A stretch of 34,438 bases of DNA. It comes from Lachnospiraceae bacterium. Lineage in GTDB: Bacteria; Bacillota; Clostridia; Lachnospirales; Lachnospiraceae. The notes beneath the pieces were generated by a model. The model was not told where the DNA came from, made no database searches, and saw only the letters and a list, made by a program, of their open reading frames with translations. Positions within the stretch are counted from its first letter, which is position 1. The number at the start of each line of letters is the position of its first letter. A program made the position numbers and the translations under genes. Below, piece after piece: positions 7,371 to 15,516 of this stretch. Location of the stretch: assembly GCA_024691425.1 (NCBI GenBank), contig JAILNQ010000057.1, positions 1 to 34,438 on the forward strand, given 5' to 3'.

Positions 7371-8641
7371 AGTTCGTCACCTGCCTTTATCAATGTTTTG
7401 CCGCTTCCTAAAGCGTTGTCTTTGAAATCCTTTGCGGTAAGCTTGCCGGAAACGACGCTGTTCTTGCCGATGCTTACCCTGTCGGGAACAGTCGTATGCT
7501 CGCCGATCGTCACTATGCCGTTAGTATAGATCGTAGGATCCGTCTCGTTCGGAACCTCATCGCCGGTACCGAGCGTAACGTTGTTACCGATAACGACATC
7601 CTCGGCGATAATGGCTTTAGTCATATCGCAGGCATCTCCGATCTGCGTGTTGTTCATTATGATCGAATCCCTTACGACGGTATCTTTTCCTATCGTAATG
7701 TTGCATCCGATGACTGAGTTGTAGACCTTGCCGTAAATGTAGGTTCCTTCACCGATTATCGAGCGCTCGACTACGCTGTTTTCAGAAATGTACTGAGGCG
7801 GAAGAGTTTCGGAACGTGTGTAGATCTTCCAGTACTCCTCGTACAGGTTGAAATCAGGAACGATGTCGATAAGCTCCATGTTAGCTTCCCAGTAGGAATG
7901 CAATGTTCCGACATCCTTCCAGTAGCTGTTGAACTCGTATGCGAAGCATCTGCCGCCCCTATTGAAAAGGTAAGGGATTATATGCTTTCCGAAGTCGAGG
8001 TTCGGCTGATCGGCCATTGCGATCAGGGATTCCTTGAGCGACTTCCAGTTGAAGATATAAATACCCATGGAAGCGAGGTTGCTTCTAGGCTTTTCGGGCT
8101 TCTCCTCGAACTCTGTGATCTGTCTGTTGTCATCAGTTATGAGTATTCCGAAGCGCTTTGCTTCTTCGATCGGAACGGGCATCGCGGCTATCGTGATCTC
8201 GGCATTGTTACTCTTGTGATAGTCGAGCATTACCTCGTAGTCCATTTTATAGATATGGTCACCCGACAGTATGAGAACATAATCGGGATTGAATGTTTCC
8301 ATATATTCGACATTCTGGTAGATGGCATTGGCCGTTCCGGTGTACCATTCGCTGTTCGCGCTCTTTTCGTACGGCGGAAGGACAGTCACGCCTCCCATGT
8401 TACGGTCAAGGTCCCAGGGAATACCTATGCCGATGTGGGTGTTCAGCCTCAGCGGGCGGTACTGAGTAAGTACTCCGACTGTATCCACGCCCGAATTAAT
8501 GCAGTTGCTCAAGGGAAAATCGATGATGCGGTATTTACCGCCAAAGGATACGGCCGGTTTTGCAACCTTTGATGTCAGAATGCCGAGACGGCTTCCCTGT
8601 CCGCCGGCAAGCAGCATCGCAATCATTTCTTTCTTAATCAC
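7367..8641 (-). CDS. glgC: Glucose-1-phosphate adenylyltransferase, GlgC subunit
   Basis: 424 residues. The catalytic loop [11 protein letters not shown], the substrate segment [20 protein letters not shown], the [10 protein letters not shown] motif with its catalytic Asp, and the C-terminal beta-helix repeats ([19 protein letters not shown]) are all present. It catalyses ATP plus glucose-1-phosphate to ADP-glucose, the committed step of glycogen synthesis. The start is GTG 8641, preceded by AGAGGTG at 5-6 bases. First gene of the minus-strand glgC-glgD-spoVG unit, divergent from murC. Confidence 0.97.
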   Translation of the reverse strand: MIKKEMIAMLLAGGQGSRLGILTSKVAKPAVSFGGKYRIIDFPLSNCINSGVDTVGVLTQYRPLRLNTHIGIGIPWDLDRNMGGVTVLPPYEKSANSEWYTGTANAIYQNVEYMETFNPDYVLILSGDHIYKMDYEVMLDYHKSNNAEITIAAMPVPIEEAKRFGILITDDNRQITEFEEKPEKPRSNLASMGIYIFNWKSLKESLIAMADQPNLDFGKHIIPYLFNRGGRCFAYEFNSYWKDVGTLHSYWEANMELIDIVPDFNLYEEYWKIYTRSETLPPQYISENSVVERSIIGEGTYIYGKVYNSVIGCNITIGKDTVVRDSIIMNNTQIGDACDMTKAIIAEDVVIGNNVTLGTGDEVPNETDPTIYTNGIVTIGEHTTVPDRVSIGKNSVVSGKLTAKDFKDNALGSGKTLIKAGDEL

Positions 8642-8695
8642 GTTTACACCTCTGTCTTTCCAAGTTGTAGTAACGAAAAATCACGTCAGAAGTAT

Positions 8696-8724
8696 TTTAT
8701 CACGAATTTCATAAAAAATAAACA
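8696..8724 (-). promoter_or_regulatory. Possible promoter of glgC-glgD-spoVG
   Basis: On the minus strand TTTATT is followed after 17 bases by TAAAAT, about 55 bases upstream of the glgC start. The -35 is a weak match, and the surrounding A/T tract makes chance likeness easy. Confidence 0.4.
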
Positions 8725-8750
8725 AAAAACAAACGGATGACGGCGACTAT

Positions 8751-8768
8751 TTGTGAAAAATTACACAT
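8751..8768. promoter_or_regulatory. TTGTGA...CACA dyad next to the murC promoter
   Basis: TTGTGAAAAATTACACAT sits two bases upstream of the murC -35. It is an imperfect dyad resembling Rex-type operators (left half fits TTGTGAA fully, right half 5 of 7) and also contains a weak DnaA-box-like TGTGAAAAA. Identity is not decided by the sequence. Confidence 0.3.
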
Positions 8769-8769
8769 A

Positions 8770-8798
8770 TTGAGTTTTTTGTGATGATAGACTATTAT
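8770..8798 (+). promoter_or_regulatory. Sigma-A type promoter of murC
   Basis: TTGAGT (8770-8775), 17-base spacer, TATTAT (8793-8798). The expected +1 is base 8805 or 8806, at the A of the murC ATG or one base before it, so the mRNA would be leaderless. The alternative upstream ATG (8797) lies within the -10 and cannot be transcribed from this promoter. Confidence 0.65.
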
Positions 8799-8805
8799 GT
8801 TTTTT

Positions 8806-10185
8806 ATGTATAACATCGATTTTTCAAATCCGGTGAAGGTCCATTTCATAGGCATAGGCGGGATAAGCATGAGCGGGCTCGCCGAGATACTCATGAGCGA
8901 GGGATTTCCGGTTTCGGGATCCGACAGGGCTGCGTCAGAGCTTACCGAAAAGCTAGAGTCGCAAGGTGCCGTAATCCATTACGGGCAGCGTGCTGAGAAC
9001 ATCACTGATGACATAGGCCTTGCAGTTTACACCGCCGCCATAAAGGAAGACAATCCTGAATTCGCCCGGGCAAAGGAACTTGGCATCCCGATGATGACGA
9101 GGGCGGAACTGCTCGGTGTGATCATGAAGAACTATGATAAGAGCATAGCCGTATCCGGAACTCATGGAAAAACCACCACTACATCGATGATCACATCAGT
9201 GCTGCTTGCGGCGAAGAAGGACCCGACAGTCTCTGTCGGCGGAATGCTTCATCTTATAGGCGGCAACATCAGGATAGGAGGCTATGATGTATTCGTGACC
9301 GAAGCGTGCGAGTACACGAACAGCTTCTTGAGCTTTTTCCCGACGGCAGAAGTCATACTTAATATAGATGCGGACCATCTCGATTTCTTCAAGGACATCG
9401 ATGATATAAGGAATTCATTTGCGAGATTCGCGGCGCTTCTTCCAAAAGACGGATTCCTCGTCATCAATGCCGACATAGAGGATCATGAGAAAATCACTGA
9501 AGGCGCGGGCTGCGATATCATTACGTTTTCTAAGGACGGGCCGGCAGACTATACGGCAGGATCTGTTTCATATGATGAAAAGGGATGTGCTGCTTTTTCT
9601 GTAATGAAAGCCGGAGAAGCCGTCGCATCAATTGCCCTCGGCGTTCCGGGAGGCCACAACATATCGAATGCCTTAGCGGCCTATGCAGTGTGCGACAGGC
9701 TAGGGATAGAACCGGCCGATATAAGCACTGGACTTTCATCCTACAAAGGAACGGACAGGAGGTTCCAGTATAAAGGAAAGATCGGGGAAGTTACTATAAT
9801 AGATGACTATGCCCACCATCCGACCGAGATAGCAGCGACACTTGAAGCGGCATCGAACTATCCTCATAAGAAACTGTGGGTCGTATTCCAGCCGCATACG
9901 TATTCGAGAACAAAGGCTTTATTTGACGATTTTGCAAAAGCGCTCGCCGCGGCAGATGATGTCATCCTCGCAGACATATATGCGGCCAGAGAAAAGGACA
10001 ATCTCGGCATCTCGTCATCCGACCTTTGTGAGGCTATAAAAAGTAACGGAACTTCAGCTCAATATTTTGGTTCATTTGACGAAATTGAAAATTTCGTGCT
10101 GCAGAATTGTTCACCCGGTGATCTGTTGATAACTATGGGTGCGGGAGATATAGTAAAAATAGCAGACAGCCTCCTGGGGCTATGA
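8806..10185 (+). CDS. murC: UDP-N-acetylmuramate--L-alanine ligase
   Basis: 459 residues. MurC adds L-alanine to UDP-MurNAc, the first amino acid of the peptidoglycan stem peptide, in the cytoplasm. Seen here: the Rossmann start VHFIGIGGISMSGLAEIL, the ATP loop SGTHGKTTTT, NIDADHLDFF in the Mur-ligase core, and IDDYAHHPTEI with the C-terminal domain following. Start ATG 8806 (MYNIDFSNP) matches the family; ATG 8797 overlaps the promoter. There is no ribosome site. It stands alone, without other dcw genes; a DnaA-box pair begins two bases after its stop. Confidence 0.96.
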   Translation: MYNIDFSNPVKVHFIGIGGISMSGLAEILMSEGFPVSGSDRAASELTEKLESQGAVIHYGQRAENITDDIGLAVYTAAIKEDNPEFARAKELGIPMMTRAELLGVIMKNYDKSIAVSGTHGKTTTTSMITSVLLAAKKDPTVSVGGMLHLIGGNIRIGGYDVFVTEACEYTNSFLSFFPTAEVILNIDADHLDFFKDIDDIRNSFARFAALLPKDGFLVINADIEDHEKITEGAGCDIITFSKDGPADYTAGSVSYDEKGCAAFSVMKAGEAVASIALGVPGGHNISNALAAYAVCDRLGIEPADISTGLSSYKGTDRRFQYKGKIGEVTIIDDYAHHPTEIAATLEAASNYPHKKLWVVFQPHTYSRTKALFDDFAKALAAADDVILADIYAAREKDNLGISSSDLCEAIKSNGTSAQYFGSFDEIENFVLQNCSPGDLLITMGAGDIVKIADSLLGL

Positions 10186-10186
10186 C

Positions 10187-10204
10187 TTATTCACATTATC
10201 CACA
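10187..10204 (+). promoter_or_regulatory. Tandem pair of perfect DnaA boxes
   Basis: TTATTCACA (10187-10195) and TTATCCACA (10196-10204) adjoin with no gap, both fitting the TTATNCACA consensus at every position. They begin two bases after the murC stop and lie upstream of dnaD-dnaI. Confidence 0.75.
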
Positions 10205-10341
10205 GTCTGAACGGACAAAATCGACCGGAATGATTGTGGATTTTTAATTGACATAATGCTTCGCTGCAGCTTTTTGCGAACAGGCGGATTTTTGAAGCCG
10301 GGAAGAAAAAAATCCAGTTTCCATAATCAGTAGACGTTCGG

Positions 10342-10359
10342 TTTTCCACACTGTCCACA
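10342..10359 (+). promoter_or_regulatory. Second, weaker tandem DnaA-box pair
   Basis: TTTTCCACA and CTGTCCACA adjoin with the same 9-base phase and orientation as the perfect pair 155 bases upstream. They match TTATCCACA at 8 and 7 of 9 positions. Confidence 0.5.
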
Positions 10360-10425
10360 AATCTGCAAACCCTTGAAAATACAGGGTTTGAGGCAAAATC
10401 AGCTGTTTCATTTTTGCGGCCTTGG

Positions 10426-10434
10426 TGTTATAAT
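10426..10434 (+). promoter_or_regulatory. Extended -10 promoter of the dnaD operon
   Basis: TGTTATAAT combines the TGn extension with a perfect TATAAT (10429-10434). A -35 is poor. Predicted +1 is about 10441, giving a 50-base leader with AGGTGA before the dnaD ATG. Confidence 0.65.
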
Positions 10435-10491
10435 CCAACACACACATGATTGACTGCTTTGCAAATACTTTATGAAACAGGTGACAACTTA

Positions 10492-11448
10492 ATGGATCAG
10501 ATAACGCTGAACAGCGATCTATGCTGTGACGCGCTCGTGATACCCGGAACGGCACTTGAAAAATGCCTCCGTGAAGCGAACGAATCTCAGCTTAAGATAT
10601 ATCTCTATCTTTTAAAGAACGGTAAACAGAATCCCACGGTAAGTTCTATCGCGGACTACTTCAACTATTCCGAGCAGGATGTGAAGCGCGCCCTGAGATT
10701 CTGGAACTGCAGGGGTCAGGCCGGCACCAGGCCGGCAGGGGGGAATGTCGTGGAGTTTTCAGCTAAACCGGTATATTCGAAGGAGAAACTGGCGCAGTTT
10801 CTTGATAAGGATGACGTCAGCGAACTCATGCTGATCGCCGAGCAGTACATGGGACGTACGATAAATCCTGAGGAGATCTCAACGGTTCTCTACATATATG
10901 AGGAGCTGGGATTTTCGGCGGAGCTCATCGAGTATCTGCTCGAGTACTGCATCAGCAGCAACCAGAAATCGTTCAGGAGCATCGAATCCGTTGCGAAGGA
11001 ATGGAAGGAATCCGGAGCCGATACGCTCGAGGAAGCTAAGAAGCTCACGATGCATGTTCCGAAGGAGATGAAGGAAGTTATGGCTGCGCTCGGACTTTCG
11101 GCGGACCGCGAGCCTACCGAGGCGCAGATGGCATACGTCAGAAGGTGGACGAAGATCTTCGGATACGGCATGGACATAATCCGTGAGGCATGCAGCAGGA
11201 CAGTCCTTTCAACCGGAAAGCCGAACATGAGATACGTCAATTCCATTCTGAAGAAATGGCATGACGCCGGAGTGAAGAAGCCTGCCGACATCATTGCGGC
11301 CGATGAGGAGTTCTTCTCGAAGAAGGCGGCCGAGACAAAACCCGTTGCGAAGAAGACGGAGACAAAGAAGAAACAGGCGGAAAAATTCCACAATTTCAAC
11401 GAGAGAGAATATGATTACGACTCGCTCATGAAGGACGTGGTCGATTGA
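10492..11448 (+). CDS. DnaD-like replication initiation (primosome) protein
   Basis: 318 residues. The N-terminal ~80 residues look like a winged-helix domain (LKIYLYLLKNGKQNPTVSSI...EQDVKRALRFW). Two DnaB_2/DnaD-type modules follow, about residues 110-180 and 195-265, each closing with the aromatic-rich helix and Lys-Trp pair typical of them (VAKEWKESGADT; ILKKWHDAGVKK). The C-terminus is a Lys-rich linker and FHNFNEREYDYDSLM, a tail common in clostridial DnaD proteins. DnaD remodels DNA at the origin and helps load the helicase with DnaI. ATG 10492 is chosen for AGGTGA 7 bases upstream; the frame extends further only via TTG 10450. First gene of a likely operon through mfd. Confidence 0.88.
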   Translation: MDQITLNSDLCCDALVIPGTALEKCLREANESQLKIYLYLLKNGKQNPTVSSIADYFNYSEQDVKRALRFWNCRGQAGTRPAGGNVVEFSAKPVYSKEKLAQFLDKDDVSELMLIAEQYMGRTINPEEISTVLYIYEELGFSAELIEYLLEYCISSNQKSFRSIESVAKEWKESGADTLEEAKKLTMHVPKEMKEVMAALGLSADREPTEAQMAYVRRWTKIFGYGMDIIREACSRTVLSTGKPNMRYVNSILKKWHDAGVKKPADIIAADEEFFSKKAAETKPVAKKTETKKKQAEKFHNFNEREYDYDSLMKDVVD

Positions 11449-11463
11449 TATCAGGAGCAAAGA

Positions 11464-12426
11464 ATGCTTACACAGATGCAGTATGATGAGATAATGCGCG
11501 GCTATGAGAGAAAACGCATGATCTCACGTCATCGCGCCGAGGATGCGGCAAGGACCGTCAGGGAGAAAATCCCTGCCTACAGGGATATCGAGAATAAGAT
11601 AACGGATCTTGCTATGGAATGTGCGGCAAAGGTTTTCGACGGCGATGCCGGCGCTGTTGCGAGAATGAGAGAAGAGATCGAAAATCTTTCGCAGCAGCAG
11701 AAAAAGCTTTTAGCCGATAACGGATTTGCTGAGGACTATCTGGAAGAGAAGCACGAATGCCCCATATGCAATGATACGGGATATACAAAAGACGGCAGGA
11801 GATGCGATTGTTTGCGCCGTGAGCTTCTGCGGGTAGCGTATCATCAGTCCAACATAGAGGAGATTCTCGAGAGAGAGAATTTCGGCACGCTCACATACGA
11901 TTATTATACAGACAGTGAGCGCGAGAAGATGAAGGGCATCATCGATAAATGCAGGGAGTTCGCGGATAACTTCGGCTCCCGCTATGAGAACATCCTTCTG
12001 TACGGAAATGTCGGCGTAGGAAAGACATTCCTTACGAACTGCATGGCAAAGGAGATATTGGATAAAGGATATTCGGTAGTTTACTTTACATCCATGCGCA
12101 TGTTTGATACACTTTCACAGGAAATGTTCGGTCAGGACGAGGAGCGTTCCTGGGGGTGGCAGAAGGACATATTCACATGTGATCTTCTGATAATTGACGA
12201 TCTGGGAACCGAGAGCGTCAGTTCTTTTGTTGCGTCAAGGCTTTTTGACATACTTAATGAAAGAGACTTAAGAAGGAAGTCCACGATCATTTCGACGAAT
12301 CTGGCTTTCGGAGATCTCGGAAAAAGATATTCCGAACGTAACTTCTCAAGAATCTTCGGTAACTATACGATTCTTCATCCGGATGTTGAAGACATCCGCG
12401 TTAAGAGGAAAAGGTCCGCGCGTTAG
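11464..12426 (+). CDS. dnaI: Helicase-loader AAA+ ATPase DnaI/DnaC
   Basis: 320 residues. A coiled N-terminal part is followed by a Cys cluster C99-x2-C102-x11-C114-x-C116, the zinc site known in DnaI. The AAA+ core has Walker A GNVGVGKT (181-188), Walker B LLIIDDLG (241-248) and a sensor-1-like STNLAF. DnaI/DnaC loads the replicative helicase on single-stranded DNA. It follows dnaD by 15 bases with a GGAGCAAAG-type ribosome site; this pairing is the usual primosome arrangement in Clostridia and supports both calls. It ends with TAG, so amber is a working stop in this genome. Confidence 0.93.
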   Translation: MLTQMQYDEIMRGYERKRMISRHRAEDAARTVREKIPAYRDIENKITDLAMECAAKVFDGDAGAVARMREEIENLSQQQKKLLADNGFAEDYLEEKHECPICNDTGYTKDGRRCDCLRRELLRVAYHQSNIEEILERENFGTLTYDYYTDSEREKMKGIIDKCREFADNFGSRYENILLYGNVGVGKTFLTNCMAKEILDKGYSVVYFTSMRMFDTLSQEMFGQDEERSWGWQKDIFTCDLLIIDDLGTESVSSFVASRLFDILNERDLRRKSTIISTNLAFGDLGKRYSERNFSRIFGNYTILHPDVEDIRVKRKRSAR

Positions 12427-12443
12427 GAAGGAGTATGCGTCGC

Positions 12444-13637
12444 ATGAACAGTCAGCGAGAAGAAAAACGTAACCTGGAGACAATCCCTGTCGGATCGCTA
12501 AGGATGATACCACTCGAAGGATGTAAAAATCTCGGCAAGAAGGTGGACAGCTACCTTGTGAGATGGAGGACCGAGAGAGAGAACGAGCACAAGGATTCAC
12601 TCGCATTTGCAGGATATCAGAGAGATTCTTACATTCTTGATGCCAAGATCGCAAGATTCGGGTCCGGAGAAGCAAAGGGCATCATAAACGAATCAGTCAG
12701 AGGAACAGATCTTTATCTTATTGTCGACGTCAACAATTACAGTCTTACATATTCACTGTGCGGCATACAGAACCACATGTCGCCCGACGATCATTACCAG
12801 GATCTCAAAAGAATAATCGCAGCGGTAGGAGGCAAGGCCAGAAGGATCACGGTCATCATGCCTTTTCTTTACGAGAGCCGTCAGCACAAGAGGAACACGA
12901 GAGAATCGCTCGACTGCGCGCTCGCCCTTCAGGAACTCGTCAGGATGGGCGTTGACAACATAATAACTTTCGACGCGCACGACGCAAGGGTCCAGAATGC
13001 GATACCGCTCAACGGATTCGAGACGATACAGCCTACGTACCAGTTCCTGAAAGGACTTTTAAAGTCAGTTGACGACCTTAAGCTCGACAGCGACCACATG
13101 ATGGTCGTCAGCCCCGACGAAGGCGGAATGAGCCGTGCGATCTATATGGCAAACGTCCTCGGGCTCGACATGGGAATGTTCTATAAGAGAAGGGACTACA
13201 CGAGAGTCGTCGAGGGACGCAATCCGATAGTGAGCCATGAGTTCTTAGGATCGAGCGTTGAAGGAAAAGACATCATCGTCGTTGACGACATGATCTCATC
13301 CGGTGAGAGCGTCATCGAGGTTGCCAAGCAGCTGAAGGCCCGTAAGGCAGGAAGGATCTTCATCGCGGCGACATTCGGGCTTTTCACGAACGGACTGTCC
13401 TGCATGGACGAGGCTTTCGAACAGGGACTGTTCGACAAGATACTCACGACGAACCTCATATACCAGACACCGGAGCTTCTCGAGCGTCCGTACTACGTAA
13501 ACTGCGATATGAGCAAGTACATCGCTTACATCATAGACACGCTGAACCATGACATCTCTATAAGCGATCTTCTCGATCCGAATGAGAGGATCCAGGCCGC
13601 TATAGCAGAATACAGGGAAAAGCATGGAGACGTTTAA
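12444..13637 (+). CDS. prs: Ribose-phosphate pyrophosphokinase (long clostridial form)
   Basis: 397 residues, about 80 more than the canonical enzyme; this longer type, with extra sequence at the N-terminus, is characteristic of Lachnospiraceae-like Clostridia. It makes PRPP from ribose-5-phosphate and ATP for nucleotide, His and Trp synthesis. Key sites: FLYESRQHKR (ATP flap region), FDAHD (~176-180), SPDEGG (~223), and the PRPP-binding loop VVDDMISSGES (~279-289). ATG 12444 is preferred since AAGGAG (12428-12433) is 10 bases away; ATG 12435 is only one base from it. Operon with dnaI (17 bases) and ahcY. Confidence 0.95.
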   Translation: MNSQREEKRNLETIPVGSLRMIPLEGCKNLGKKVDSYLVRWRTERENEHKDSLAFAGYQRDSYILDAKIARFGSGEAKGIINESVRGTDLYLIVDVNNYSLTYSLCGIQNHMSPDDHYQDLKRIIAAVGGKARRITVIMPFLYESRQHKRNTRESLDCALALQELVRMGVDNIITFDAHDARVQNAIPLNGFETIQPTYQFLKGLLKSVDDLKLDSDHMMVVSPDEGGMSRAIYMANVLGLDMGMFYKRRDYTRVVEGRNPIVSHEFLGSSVEGKDIIVVDDMISSGESVIEVAKQLKARKAGRIFIAATFGLFTNGLSCMDEAFEQGLFDKILTTNLIYQTPELLERPYYVNCDMSKYIAYIIDTLNHDISISDLLDPNERIQAAIAEYREKHGDV

Positions 13638-13672
13638 CTATAATTTCAGAATGCATATAAGGGAGAAAAGAA

Positions 13673-14923
13673 ATGGCTAGTGAAATCAGAGATATCAACC
13701 TTGCGCCTTCAGGCGAAAAGAAGATCGAATGGGTAAGAAGGAACTGTGACCTTCTGCGCACCCTTGAAGAAGAATTCGTAAAGACAAAACCTTTTGCGGG
13801 CAAGAAAGTAGCGCTTTCGGTGCATCTTGAGGCTAAGACCGCATACCTTTGCAAAGTGCTTGCAGCAGGCGGCGCTGAGATGTACGTTACCGGATCCAAC
13901 CCGCTCTCAACGCAGGATGATGTTGCGGCGGCGCTCGTAAAGGCAGGACTTGAAGTTCACGCTTGGCACGGAACGACCGAAGAAGAATACAATAGCCACA
14001 TCCGCGCGGTGCTCTCACCCGGACCGAACATCATAATCGATGACGGCGGCGACCTCATCCATATGGTCCACACGGAGATGCCCGAACTGATCCCCGGGAT
14101 CATCGGCGGCTGCGAAGAGACGACGACCGGAATAATGAGACTTCTTGCAATGGACAGAGACGGCGAGCTCAAGTTCCCCATGGTTCTTGTGAACAATGCG
14201 ATGTGCAAGCATTTCTTTGATAACAGATACGGCACGGGCCAGTCGGTATGGGACGGTATCAACCGCACGACGAACCTCATAGTTGCCGGCAAGATAGTTG
14301 TTGTCGCAGGATACGGATGGTGCGGCAAGGGTGTCGCTATGAGAGCGAAAGGACTCGGAGCGAGAGTCATCGTTACCGAGATCGATCCTGTCAAGGCAAT
14401 AGAAGCAGTTATGGACGGATTCGATGTAATGCCGATGAATGATGCCGCAAAGCTCGGCGATTTCTTCGTAACGGTAACGGGCTGCGACAAGGTAATAGAC
14501 GAAGAGGACTTCGCAGTGATGAAGGACGGAGCGATACTCTGCAACGCCGGACACTTCGACTGCGAGATAGATATGGCAAGGCTCCGCGAGATCGCCGTTG
14601 AGTCGATGGAGATGCGCAACAACATAATGGGCTACAAGCTTCCTACAGGCCAGACGATCAACGTTCTCGGCGAGGGAAGGCTCGTCAACCTTGCATGCGC
14701 GGACGGACATCCTGCAGAGATCATGGACATGTCATTCGCTATCCAGGCGCTTTCAGCGAAGTATCTCATCGAGCATGAGGGTACCTTCGATAAGATGATA
14801 ATAAACGTTCCCGAGGAAGTCGACAGGGATGTTGCAGTAAGGAAGCTCGCATTCCTCGGCAAGAAGATAGATGTGCTCACTCCTGAGCAGGAGGCATATC
14901 TCAACAGTTCTTCGGCAGGCTGA
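13673..14923 (+). CDS. ahcY: Adenosylhomocysteinase (S-adenosyl-L-homocysteine hydrolase)
   Basis: 416 residues, the shorter form seen in archaea, Thermotoga and some Firmicutes. It splits S-adenosylhomocysteine into adenosine and homocysteine, relieving product inhibition of methyltransferases. Visible motifs: IIIDDGGDLIHMVH, CEETTTGIMRL, NAMCKHFFDNRYGTGQS holding the substrate Lys/Asp, and the NAD loop GYGWCGKG (213-220). AGGGAGA lies 6-7 bases before the ATG. A TATAAT without a -35 at 13640-13645 might give an internal start. Placement between prs and pth is unlike Bacillus, where ctc lies there. Confidence 0.95.
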   Translation: MASEIRDINLAPSGEKKIEWVRRNCDLLRTLEEEFVKTKPFAGKKVALSVHLEAKTAYLCKVLAAGGAEMYVTGSNPLSTQDDVAAALVKAGLEVHAWHGTTEEEYNSHIRAVLSPGPNIIIDDGGDLIHMVHTEMPELIPGIIGGCEETTTGIMRLLAMDRDGELKFPMVLVNNAMCKHFFDNRYGTGQSVWDGINRTTNLIVAGKIVVVAGYGWCGKGVAMRAKGLGARVIVTEIDPVKAIEAVMDGFDVMPMNDAAKLGDFFVTVTGCDKVIDEEDFAVMKDGAILCNAGHFDCEIDMARLREIAVESMEMRNNIMGYKLPTGQTINVLGEGRLVNLACADGHPAEIMDMSFAIQALSAKYLIEHEGTFDKMIINVPEEVDRDVAVRKLAFLGKKIDVLTPEQEAYLNSSSAG

Positions 14924-14925
14924 AA

Positions 14926-15516
14926 ATGTACCTGATAGTCGGTTTAGGAAATCCCAGCCGGGAATATGCCGGCACGCGGCACAATGTCGGATTCGAGGTA
15001 GTGAACATACTTGCTGACCGGTTCGATATCGCGACGGATTACATCAAGCACAAAGCTATCTGCGGTAAAGGCATGATCGAGGGCAACAAGGTTATGCTCG
15101 CGATGCCGCAGACTTTCATGAACCTTAGCGGTGACAGCGTCGGAGAGCTTGTCAGCTATTACAGGATTGATGTAGCAAGCGAGCTCATCGTCGTATATGA
15201 TGATGTCGCGCTCGAGCCCGGAAGGATAAGGATAAGGAAGAGCGGGAGCGCCGGCGGGCACAACGGGATGAAGAACATCATATCCCGTCTCGGAACGGAA
15301 GAATTCATGAGGGTGCGCGTCGGAGTCGGCGAAAAGCCGAAAGGCTACGATCTTGCTGATTACGTGCTCGGACACTTTTCTAAAGATGAGCGCGAGCTTA
15401 TGGACATAGCGTTCATAGATGCGGCCAATGCGGTAGTTTCGATAATGAACGACGGTATAGATGCCGCGATGAACCGTTTCAACACGTCAAAAAAGGAAAA
15501 CGATGAAAGCATTTGA
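14926..15516 (+). CDS. pth: Peptidyl-tRNA hydrolase
   Basis: 196 residues. Pth frees tRNA from prematurely released peptidyl-tRNA. The start MYLIVGLGNPSREYAGTRHN contains the conserved Asn9 and catalytic His19; AMPQTFMNLSG and GSAGGHNGMKNI are the other family signatures. It starts two bases after ahcY and overlaps mfd by 14 bases, so coupling is likely. The pth-mfd order is the same as in Bacillus. Confidence 0.96.
   Translation: MYLIVGLGNPSREYAGTRHNVGFEVVNILADRFDIATDYIKHKAICGKGMIEGNKVMLAMPQTFMNLSGDSVGELVSYYRIDVASELIVVYDDVALEPGRIRIRKSGSAGGHNGMKNIISRLGTEEFMRVRVGVGEKPKGYDLADYVLGHFSKDERELMDIAFIDAANAVVSIMNDGIDAAMNRFNTSKKENDESI

Larger units (their letters stand above)
10186..10491. other. 306-base intergenic region with a DnaA-box cluster and dyads
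   Basis: No gene is supported here. Besides the perfect tandem pair at its left end it holds a reversed box TGTGGATTT (10235-10243, 7 of 9) and a second tandem pair TTTTCCACA/CTGTCCACA (10342-10359, 8 and 7 of 9), again with no gap. An A/T dyad GGATTTTT...AAAAATCC (10286-10315) and a perfect 8-bp dyad CAAACCCT...AGGGTTTG (10366-10390) flank the second pair; neither has a U-run after it. The dnaD promoter lies at the right end. It could be a DnaA-controlled regulatory region, a DnaA-titrating site or part of an origin. Confidence 0.65.

Noticed and set aside
10186-10491. A full chromosomal oriC
   Set aside because: DnaA boxes and A/T dyads are present, but dnaA/dnaN are not adjacent and no clear unwinding element can be shown; kept only as a DnaA-box cluster.
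10244-10555. Possible small minus-strand gene in the murC-dnaD gap (103 codons)
   Set aside because: It runs into the dnaD coding start, lacks a ribosome site and overlaps the DnaA boxes and promoter; no recognisable protein.
13640-13645. TATAAT as an ahcY promoter
   Set aside because: No -35 at a usual distance and no TGn extension; noted only as a possible internal start.
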